A stretch of DNA of 64,000 nucleotides from Desulfoferula sp040751985 (lineage in GTDB: Bacteria; Desulfobacterota; Desulfarculia; Desulfarculales; Desulfarculaceae), in contig JBFMFU010000054.1 in NCBI GenBank assembly GCA_040751985.1, forward strand, positions 1 to 64,000. The letters run 5' to 3'. Position numbers and translations under genes: made by a program. Of this stretch, positions 57,651 through 64,000 are shown one piece after another. Positions within the stretch are counted from its first letter, which is position 1; the number at the start of each line of letters is the position of its first letter. Under the pieces are notes generated by a model. That model worked only from the letters and a program-made list of their open reading frames with translations, ran no database searches and was not told the origin of the DNA.

Positions 57651-59006
57651 TCACGGCAGGCCGCGGGGCTTGGTCTCGGTGAGCAGGCGGGCGAACACGA
57701 AGGAGGCCGCGGCCACCAGCACCGCAAAGAGGAACATCATCTTGTAGGCCAGCACCACGTCCCCGCCGGAGCTGGCCTTGTAATGAGAGACGATGTAGCC
57801 CATGGCCACCTGCAAGAGCGCCGCGCCCAGGAAAGGGAAGATGTTCACCAGGCCCACCGAGGTGCCGGCGATCTCCAGGCGGAAGAGCTCCTTGGAGACT
57901 GCGGCCAGTATGGGCCCGGTGGCCGCGCTGCCCAGGCACATGGCGAAGAACAGCACGTAGAGCAGCCACAGGGGCAGGCCGCCCGGAAACAAAAACAGGA
58001 CCAGGAACACCGCCGTGGTCAGCCAGCTGCCGCCGGTGAGCACCGGTTTGCGGCCCAGGCGGTTGGCCAGGGCCCCCAGCACCGGGGTGCCCGCCACCAG
58101 GGCCAGGGCGAAGGTGGACAGCACCCCGCCGGCCGCGGCCTTGGACAGGCCGTAGACCTCCATGAGGTAGGGTCCGCCCCACAGCCCGCTGACCGCGAAG
58201 GCCAGGCCCGTGGCGCAGAAGGCCCAAAACGACGGCGGCCAGAAGCGGCGGGCGCCCACCACCTCCCGCACGCCGGCCCAGAGCTCCGCCGGCCGGGGCG
58301 ACCGCGCGGGCCGGCTCCCCTGGCCGGGCTGCTGATTGATGGCCGGCCAGCCCATCTGCCGGGGCTCGTCGCGCACCACCAGATAGGCCACCACGGCCAT
58401 GAGCAGGGTGAAGCCGGCCACCACCACCATGGTGGCCCGCCAGCCCATGAGGCTGCTCAGCCAGGCCAGGGGCACCCCGGCCGACAGGGCCCCCACCCCG
58501 CCCACGGCCATGAACAGGCTGCCCATGATCACGAAGCGCGGTATGCAGAACCACTGCGAGAGCAGCTTGAAGTTGCACACGAACACCGTGGCCACCCCAG
58601 CCCCCACCAGCACCCGGCCCAGCACGGCCCAGCCCAGGGAGGGGGCCAGCCCGGTGAGCAGCGCCCCCACCCCGGCCAACACGAAGGAGCTGGCCACGGT
58701 CTTGCGGCTGCCCCAGGAGTCGGCCAGGATGCCGGTGGGCATCTGCAGCAGGGCGTAGGGGTAGAAGTAGGCCGAGGCCAGCAGGCCCAGCACCGTGTCG
58801 CTGAGGCCGAAGGTGGTCTGGATATCCAGGGCGATCACCGCCGGGCACAGGCGGTGGAAGAACACCAGCAGGTAGCACAGAAAGATGACCGCGCAGACAT
58901 AGTAGCGGTAACGCTTGGCCTGCCGCACGCCCCCTAGGTGGGCGTGGTCGGCATCCTGGGCGATGGCTTGTGGCGGCTGCGGCCGGCGGCTCGGCGTTTC
59001 GGTCAT
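57651..59006 (-). CDS. MFS transporter
   Basis: 451 aa, 12 predicted membrane helices. MFS signatures: ADSWGSRKTVASSFVLAG after helix 2 and ANRLGRKPVLTGG after helix 8. The N-terminal FHRLCPAVIALDIQTTFGLSDTVLGLL block resembles organic anion/hexuronate-type carriers. Likely imports or exports a small organic acid. It lies between the second sigma54 activator and a gamma-CA-like gene on the same strand. A different MFS gene is at the window's right edge. Confidence 0.9.
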   Translation of the reverse strand: MTETPSRRPQPPQAIAQDADHAHLGGVRQAKRYRYYVCAVIFLCYLLVFFHRLCPAVIALDIQTTFGLSDTVLGLLASAYFYPYALLQMPTGILADSWGSRKTVASSFVLAGVGALLTGLAPSLGWAVLGRVLVGAGVATVFVCNFKLLSQWFCIPRFVIMGSLFMAVGGVGALSAGVPLAWLSSLMGWRATMVVVAGFTLLMAVVAYLVVRDEPRQMGWPAINQQPGQGSRPARSPRPAELWAGVREVVGARRFWPPSFWAFCATGLAFAVSGLWGGPYLMEVYGLSKAAAGGVLSTFALALVAGTPVLGALANRLGRKPVLTGGSWLTTAVFLVLFLFPGGLPLWLLYVLFFAMCLGSAATGPILAAVSKELFRLEIAGTSVGLVNIFPFLGAALLQVAMGYIVSHYKASSGGDVVLAYKMMFLFAVLVAAASFVFARLLTETKPRGLP

Positions 59007-59053
59007 GGCGTGGCGCCCCCTGCGCGGCGTTAGGTGGCTCGGCGATCCCTGGC

Positions 59054-59656
59054 TCAGTCCTGTTCGGGGGGCGGGGCCGTCCGGGCGAACTCCTCGCGTA
59101 TCTCCTGCTTGATCCGGTCCTCAAAGGCCTGGTAGTCCGACCCGTGCCAGGCGCGGTGCTCGCCGCGGGCATAGGCCAGGGCGTTGTGGTGGTAGATGAT
59201 GGCGTTGTGGCGGTTGAACTCGTAGTTGTTCTGCCTGCGCACCACCTTGCCCGGCGTGCCCATGACGATGGAGTTGGGCGGGATGACGGTGTTCTGGGTC
59301 AGGAAGGTGCCGCCGGCCACGATGGAGTTGGCCCCCACCTTGCTGCCGTTCATGAGGGTGCAGTTGATGCCGATGAGGCAGTTGTCGCCCACCTGGCAGC
59401 CGTGCAGGGTGGTGTGGTGGGCGATGGAGCAATACTCGCCCACGATCACCGGATGGTCCAGGGCTACGTGGATCATGACCATGTCCTGGATGTTGCTGTA
59501 GCGGCCGATGCGCACCTCGTTGGTCTCGGAGCGGATCACCGCATGCGGCCACAGGCTGGCGCCCTCGGCGATGGTCACCTTGCCGAAGATCAGGGCGCTG
59601 GGGTGGATGAAGGCCGGGTTGTGCAGGCTGACCTCCGGACCATAGGCTGGCGGCAT
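59054..59656 (-). CDS. Gamma-carbonic-anhydrase-like hexapeptide-repeat protein
   Basis: 200 aa, left-handed beta-helix with the three metal His positions (VMIHVALDHP, CSIAHHTTLHGC). A C-terminal helical tail of about 55 residues (HNALAYARGEHRAWHGSDYQAF) is longer than in the homologue at 10822-11346. The start at 59656 follows GAGGAAGAG. An upstream ATG at 59713 would add 19 residues. Divergent from the amidohydrolase gene at 59877. Confidence 0.83.
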   Translation of the reverse strand: MPPAYGPEVSLHNPAFIHPSALIFGKVTIAEGASLWPHAVIRSETNEVRIGRYSNIQDMVMIHVALDHPVIVGEYCSIAHHTTLHGCQVGDNCLIGINCTLMNGSKVGANSIVAGGTFLTQNTVIPPNSIVMGTPGKVVRRQNNYEFNRHNAIIYHHNALAYARGEHRAWHGSDYQAFEDRIKQEIREEFARTAPPPEQD

Positions 59657-59876
59657 GCTCTCTTCCTCGCCGGCGGGTGCGGGCCCGCCCCTGGTGTTGT
59701 CCCTGGTGATCATCCGACTGATATCATCTAGGCCATATTGCGGCTGCTGTCAATTTCTCCGGCAGGGGCTCGCATAGATTTCCGCCAAGCCCTTCCGCCC
59801 CGGCCCGCGGTTGCGCCGGCCGGCAAAATGGAATACCTTGAGCCTGGTTCAGGGGCCCGCCCCAGGGGGAGCGCGC

Positions 59877-61559
59877 ATGCAGGCTGACTATGTGATCAAG
59901 AACGGCCGCGTGGTCAATGTCTACTCCGGCGAGGTGCTGGAGCAGGAGGTGGCCGTGGCCGGCCGGCGCATCATCGAGGTGGCTGAGCGTGCCGAGTCGG
60001 CCACGGCGCGCAGCAAGGTGATCGACGCCGCCGGCGACTACCTGCTGCCCGGCTTCTTCGACGCCCACGCCCACGCCGACCTGTTCACCAACCCCCTGGC
60101 CTACTGCGAGGGGGCCCTGGCCCGCGGCACCACCGGCATCTTCAACGACGGCCACGACCTGGCCGCCGCCTTGGGGCCGGCCGCCTTCCTGGAGCTGTTC
60201 GACGGCCTGGCCCAGCTTCCCTTCAGCATCTACACCGGCGTGCCCGCCGCCGCCCCGCCCTACCCCCAAGTGGAGGGCGGCGAGATTTGGGGCCTCCCGG
60301 ACCTGGAGCAGGCCTTCAGCCGGGGCTACGTGCTCTCTTTGAGCGAGGTGACGCCCTTCCTGCGCCTGATCCGGGGCGCCCCGGACCTGGCCGCCAAGCT
60401 GGAGCTGGCCCGCAGCCGCGGCCGCCTGGTGGAGGGCCACACCACCGGCGCCAGCCCGGCCAAGCTAAACCGCCTAGCCGCGGCCGGGGTCAGCTCCTGC
60501 CACGAGTCGCTTAGCTCCTCCGACGTGCTGCGCCGCCTGCGCCTGGGCTTCTACGTAATGCTGCGCCAGGGCTCCATCCGCCAGGACCTGCCCCACCTCA
60601 TGGAGGCGGTGCGCGGCCTGGAATCTTATGACCTCAGCCGCCTGATGCTGGTCAGCGACGGCATCTTCCCGGACCACCTGCTCTCCTGGGGCAACATGGA
60701 CTGGGTGGTGGCCCAGGCCGTGTCCCTGGGCATCCCGCCGGTGCGGGCCGTGCAGATGGCCAGCCTCAACCCGGCCCGCTACTTCCGGTTGGACCACCTG
60801 CTGGGCGGCCTGGCGCCGGGGCGGCTGGCCCACATACTCATCGCCCCCAGTCTGGAGCGGCCCACCCCGCGCCTGGTCATGGCCAGCGGCGCTATCGCCG
60901 CCGTGGACGGCGCCCTGCGCCAACCCCTGGGCCGGCCGCCGTCCGCCAACCTGGGCAGTCACCCCTTCACATTGACGCCGCCCCGGGCCGAGGACCTGCG
61001 CATCCCCGCCGGCCCCGCCACCCCGCCGGTGATCAGCGTGGTGGACCAGACCGTTACCCAGCGCGAGGACCTGCCAGTGCCGGTGGAGGGCGGCTTCTAT
61101 GCGCCCCAGGGCGAGGTGATGGCCGCCTCCCTGTTCAGCCGCGACGGCGCTGAGCGCGGCCGGGCCCTGATCAAGGGCTTCTGCCCGGGCCTGGGTGGCC
61201 TGGCCTCCAGCGCGGCCCACGAGGTGCACGGCCTGCTGGTGGCCGGCCAGAGCCCAGAGGACATGGCCCAGGCCGCGGCCGAGGTGGTGGGCATGGGCGG
61301 CGGTATCGTCTTGGTGCAGGGCGGCCAGGTGCGGGCCCGCCTGCCCCTGGGCCTGGGCGGCATCTGCTCCCTGGGCTCGGTGGAGGAAACTGCCCGTGGG
61401 GTGGAGGCGATGCACGCCGCCCTGCGCGAGCTGGGCTGCACCCTGGACTACCCCCTGTGGAGCTTCGTGTTCCTGCCCTTCACCTCGGTGCTCAGGCTGC
61501 GCATCACCTACCAGGGGGTGTTCGACGTGCGCGAGGGCCGCGTGATCTGGGCCCCCTGA
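59877..61559 (+). CDS. Adenine-deaminase-like amidohydrolase
   Basis: 560 aa. An N-terminal small beta domain, amidohydrolase barrel with GFFDAHAHAD (H-x-H metal site), EGHTTGASPAKLNRLAAAGVS and SCHES, LVSDGIFPDHLL (barrel Asp), and the C-terminal Ade domain (GMGGGIVLVQGG; LPFTSVLRLRIT). The overall plan is that of adenine deaminase. However, the usual H-V-H-I-E-S and T-D-H-E motifs are changed (HAHADL and SSCHES), so adenine may not be the substrate. The ATG at 59877 follows AGGGGGAG. The only plus-strand gene in the last 28 kb apart from the first sigma54 activator. Confidence 0.82.
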   Translation: MQADYVIKNGRVVNVYSGEVLEQEVAVAGRRIIEVAERAESATARSKVIDAAGDYLLPGFFDAHAHADLFTNPLAYCEGALARGTTGIFNDGHDLAAALGPAAFLELFDGLAQLPFSIYTGVPAAAPPYPQVEGGEIWGLPDLEQAFSRGYVLSLSEVTPFLRLIRGAPDLAAKLELARSRGRLVEGHTTGASPAKLNRLAAAGVSSCHESLSSSDVLRRLRLGFYVMLRQGSIRQDLPHLMEAVRGLESYDLSRLMLVSDGIFPDHLLSWGNMDWVVAQAVSLGIPPVRAVQMASLNPARYFRLDHLLGGLAPGRLAHILIAPSLERPTPRLVMASGAIAAVDGALRQPLGRPPSANLGSHPFTLTPPRAEDLRIPAGPATPPVISVVDQTVTQREDLPVPVEGGFYAPQGEVMAASLFSRDGAERGRALIKGFCPGLGGLASSAAHEVHGLLVAGQSPEDMAQAAAEVVGMGGGIVLVQGGQVRARLPLGLGGICSLGSVEETARGVEAMHAALRELGCTLDYPLWSFVFLPFTSVLRLRITYQGVFDVREGRVIWAP

Positions 61560-61568
61560 GCCCGGCCC

Positions 61569-62708
61569 TTACTCCTGGCCGCCGCCGGCCTGGCGCTTCT
61601 GCTGGACCGCCGCCTTTTCCGCCAAAAAGCGCTTGACGTTGTCGCGGCCGTCCTGGGGCGGGTGCATTGTCTCCGACCGGTGCCTGAGGACCAACGAGCT
61701 GGTGGGGCACTTGTGCACGCAGACCCCGCAGCCCAGGCACAGATCGGCCTTCAGCTGCGGGGCCAGGCCCTTCTGGTTGGTGACCTGCTCGTGCGGCTCC
61801 AGAGACAGGGCGTCCATGGGGCAGCGCTCCACGCACAGACCGCAGGCCTTGCAGGTGGCCGGGTTGACGCTCACCAGGTAGTTGGAGGGATCGTGGGCCC
61901 GCAGGTGGCCCAGGGCATGGAAGCCCTCCAGGAACAGGCAGCAGCAGGCGCAGCAGTTGCAGATGGTGTCCACGCCCTGCTGCCAGTTGGACACGCTGTG
62001 CATCAGGCCCGAGTCCGCCGACAGGGTCAGTATCCCCAGGGCCTCCTCCTGGCTGACAGGCCGGCCCAGGCCGTAGGCGTCCAGGTAGCGGCCCAGGCGG
62101 CCGAAGTGCAGGCAGACCTCGGTGGGATGCTGGCAGGTGTGGGCGTCCTCATCCAGGTTCTTGCGCTGGCGGCAGGGGCAGTGGGACACGCTGAGGTAAT
62201 CCTGGCCCTCTATCACCTGCACCACGTCCTCGTAGGGCAGCACCTGGCGGGTGTCGGCGATGGTGCGCTGGATGGGGATGGCCCGCAGGCCCCTGGTGTG
62301 GGCGTCGGCGTACTGGGCAAAGAAGCTGTCGCGGAAGTAGCGGTTGACCTTGGGGGCCATCTGGCGGGTGCGCTCGTCGTCGGCCCCGGACCAGAAGGCG
62401 CTGCGCAGCAGGACGAAGAAGGAATCGTTGAGCCCATAGCGGGGCTCGCCGTCCCGCTGGCTGGCGAAGACCAGGCCCTTGCGGGCCAGGGCCTCCATTT
62501 GGGGCCACAGCACGGCCGGGTCCATATTCTTCATGGCCGCCAGTTCGCCCAGGGGCAGGCCCTTGAAGGGCAGACCCCTGAGCAGGCGCGCCTCGTCCGG
62601 GGTGTAGGTGATCTGTAGCAGGGGCAGCAGCTCCGGCGAGTCGGGCAGCCCCCACCAGGTCTGGTTGAGCCAGGCGATCAGGTCCCGGTAAGCCTGTCCA
62701 TCGGACAT
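61569..62708 (-). CDS. Cys-rich 4Fe-4S dicluster ferredoxin-like protein (paralogue)
   Basis: 379 aa. N-terminal winged-helix-like domain (LPLGELAAMKNMDPAVLWPQMEALARKGLV), a middle part with CPCRQRKNLDEDAHTC and CNCCACCC, and two C-terminal [4Fe-4S] motifs (CKACGLCVERCP, CLGCGVCVHKCP). Same plan as the protein at 27722-28789 that belongs to the dehydratase operon. Its partner here is unknown: neighbours are an amidohydrolase (convergent, 9 bp between stops) and an MFS carrier. Confidence 0.85.
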   Translation of the reverse strand: MSDGQAYRDLIAWLNQTWWGLPDSPELLPLLQITYTPDEARLLRGLPFKGLPLGELAAMKNMDPAVLWPQMEALARKGLVFASQRDGEPRYGLNDSFFVLLRSAFWSGADDERTRQMAPKVNRYFRDSFFAQYADAHTRGLRAIPIQRTIADTRQVLPYEDVVQVIEGQDYLSVSHCPCRQRKNLDEDAHTCQHPTEVCLHFGRLGRYLDAYGLGRPVSQEEALGILTLSADSGLMHSVSNWQQGVDTICNCCACCCLFLEGFHALGHLRAHDPSNYLVSVNPATCKACGLCVERCPMDALSLEPHEQVTNQKGLAPQLKADLCLGCGVCVHKCPTSSLVLRHRSETMHPPQDGRDNVKRFLAEKAAVQQKRQAGGGQE

Positions 62709-62807
62709 GTCTGAATCCTTTCCCGGGCCCGGCCGCCATTGGCCGCCGCCCCACAAGCTTTATGCGTTCGCGGTAGTAAACACGCTGGCCGCGGCAGGCA
62801 TCGCGGC

Positions 62808-64000
62808 TCAGGCCCCTCGCGCCGCCTCCACCGGCGCGGGCAGCCGGGCGGCCAGCAGGCAGCACAGCGCCCCCACCAGCACCACCCCCGCGCACAGGTA
62901 AAAGCCGCTGGCGAAGCCGGCGCTCAAATCGCGCAGCAGCCCCGCCACCCAGGGCGCCACCAGCGAGGCCATGAAGCCGGCGGTATTGGCAGCGCCGTAG
63001 GTGGTGCCCATGATGCGCGGCGGCACCGAGTCGGCCAGCAGGGCGTAGAAGGGCGGGAAGTAGCTCCAGGCCGCGGCGCCGTTGATTAACAGCAGCACCG
63101 CGAACCACTGATAGCTGATATGCGCCGCCAGGCCCAGGCCCATGACCAGGCTTAAGAGGGCCATCACCAGGCTGGACAGCACCAGGGGCAGGAAGGGCCC
63201 CCGCGGCCGCCGGCGCAGGCGGTCGCTCACCGCCCCGGAGATGAGCAGGGCCGGCACGCTGACCAGGCCCAGCACGCTGGCGTAGAGCCCGGAGCCGCCC
63301 ACCCCCGGCGCCCCCAGCTCCAGGAAGATGGTGGGGGCCCAGGTGCCCAGCACCCAGAACAGATACATCACCGTGAAGTGGCTCAGGTACAGCATCCACA
63401 GCAGGGGGCTGGTGAGCACCTGGGAGTAGCGGGCCGCCGGGGCCGGCCCGGTGTGGACCGCCGCCTCCGGCTCCCGGATCACCCGCCGGATGAGCACAAA
63501 GGCCAGCAACGAGGGCGCCGCGTAGAGTACGAAGACCCAGCGCCAGCCCCACAGCTCGGCGATCCAGCCGGCACAGAGGATGCCCAGGCCCATGCCCAGG
63601 CCCATGCCCAGGGCCGAGATGCCCTGGCCCAGGGCCTTCTTCTCTGGTGGGGTGTAGTGGCTGACCAGGGGCCGGTCGTTGCCGAAGTAGGTGCCCTCGG
63701 CCATGCCCGTGAAGAAGCGCACCGCCAACAGGGCCATGAAGGAGCCGGCTAGGGAGGTGAGCAGGCTGAGCACGGTCCAGCACAAGGTGCCCACCAAAAG
63801 GAAACGCCGGTGCCCCCAGCGGTCGCCCAGGAAGCCCGAGGGAAGCTGCATGGCCGTGTAGGCCCAGAACACGGCGCTGGACAGCAGGCCGGCCTGGGCG
63901 TAGCTAAGCTGGAACTCTTTCATGACGGGGGCCAGCAGGGGCGACATGCCCACCCGGACCATGTACAGGCTCAGCCAGCCCAGCAACAGCACGCCCCACA
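62808..64000 (-). CDS. MFS transporter (5' partial)
   Basis: About 395 visible residues, 12 membrane helices. LGDRWGHRRFLLVG is the MFS motif after helix 2, and GMAEGTYFGNDRPLVSHYTPPEKKALGQG is typical of organic-anion carriers. A GTG at 63992 could start it, but the frame stays open to the window edge and the first helix would be cut short, so the true start probably lies outside. 99 bp separate it from the ferredoxin-like gene downstream. Confidence 0.87.
   Translation of the reverse strand, partial: WGVLLLGWLSLYMVRVGMSPLLAPVMKEFQLSYAQAGLLSSAVFWAYTAMQLPSGFLGDRWGHRRFLLVGTLCWTVLSLLTSLAGSFMALLAVRFFTGMAEGTYFGNDRPLVSHYTPPEKKALGQGISALGMGLGMGLGILCAGWIAELWGWRWVFVLYAAPSLLAFVLIRRVIREPEAAVHTGPAPAARYSQVLTSPLLWMLYLSHFTVMYLFWVLGTWAPTIFLELGAPGVGGSGLYASVLGLVSVPALLISGAVSDRLRRRPRGPFLPLVLSSLVMALLSLVMGLGLAAHISYQWFAVLLLINGAAAWSYFPPFYALLADSVPPRIMGTTYGAANTAGFMASLVAPWVAGLLRDLSAGFASGFYLCAGVVLVGALCCLLAARLPAPVEAARGA

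Noticed and set aside
59725..59745. Sigma54 promoter upstream of the amidohydrolase gene
   Set aside because: A GG-N10-GC spacing exists near 59730 but the -12 box reads CGGC instead of TTGC and little else matches.

Overview
This window looks like a catabolic gene region from a high-GC, Gram-negative, anaerobic bacterium. The most likely source is a Desulfobacterota (deltaproteobacterial) lineage. That placement is inferred from gene content, not computed: 2-hydroxyacyl-CoA dehydratase/benzoyl-CoA-reductase-type genes, a B12 acyl-CoA mutase, ferredoxin-linked 2-oxoacid oxidoreductase, two PAS-sigma54 activators, many TRAP/TTT transporters, and a Ser/Thr kinase fused to an FGE-like domain. 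No rRNA, tRNA, CRISPR array, insertion sequence or phage gene was seen. Bases 1-5500 look more AT-rich and housekeeping-like (kinase, PBP1b) than the rest.

Layout. (1) 1-4179: end of a kinase-FGE fusion, a terminator, and a PBP1b-like peptidoglycan synthase. (2) 4559-11346: FCD-type GntR regulator (minus), long structured leader, TRAP transporter dctPQM, acyl-CoA ligase, gamma-carbonic-anhydrase-like protein (plus). (3) 11473-17033 (minus): B12-dependent acyl-CoA mutase in two subunits, CoA-transferase homologue, two MaoC-fold proteins, HMG-CoA-lyase-like protein. Several carry substitutions at signature catalytic residues. (4) 17118-27546 (plus): divergent operator/promoter region, TRAP SBP, second GntR paralogue, then acyl-CoA dehydrogenase, ligase, dctQM, class III CoA-transferase, thiolase, acyl-CoA dehydrogenase. 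(5) 27722-34826 (minus): aconitase X (two subunits), 2-hydroxyacyl-CoA dehydratase (two subunits), its activator ATPase, a CooC-like ATPase and a Cys-rich ferredoxin, behind a good sigma54 promoter that is divergent from a PAS-sigma54 activator (35295-36743). (6) 36823-46216 (minus): biotin carboxylase in three parts, two BKACE enzymes, TRAP dctP and a fused dctQM, 3-hydroxyacyl-CoA dehydrogenase, behind a second near-consensus sigma54 promoter. (7) 46590-51213 (minus): tripartite tricarboxylate transporter tctABC with an acyl-CoA ligase. (8) 51602-57565 (minus): 2-oxoacid:ferredoxin oxidoreductase and an NfnB/GltD-like flavoprotein, preceded by a second PAS-sigma54 activator and tandem 18-bp palindromes. 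(9) 57651-64000: two MFS carriers, a second gamma-CA-like protein, an adenine-deaminase-like amidohydrolase and a second Cys-rich ferredoxin.

Together the genes describe uptake of several carboxylic acids (three TRAP systems, one TTT, two MFS), activation by three acyl-CoA ligases or CoA-transferases, and degradation by dehydrogenation, hydration/dehydration, carbon-skeleton rearrangement, carboxylation, beta-keto-acid cleavage and thiolysis. Ferredoxin-dependent redox steps sit alongside. The substrates cannot be read from sequence. The strongest candidates for an undescribed system are the aconitase X/dehydratase/CooC operon and the B12-mutase operon with altered active sites.
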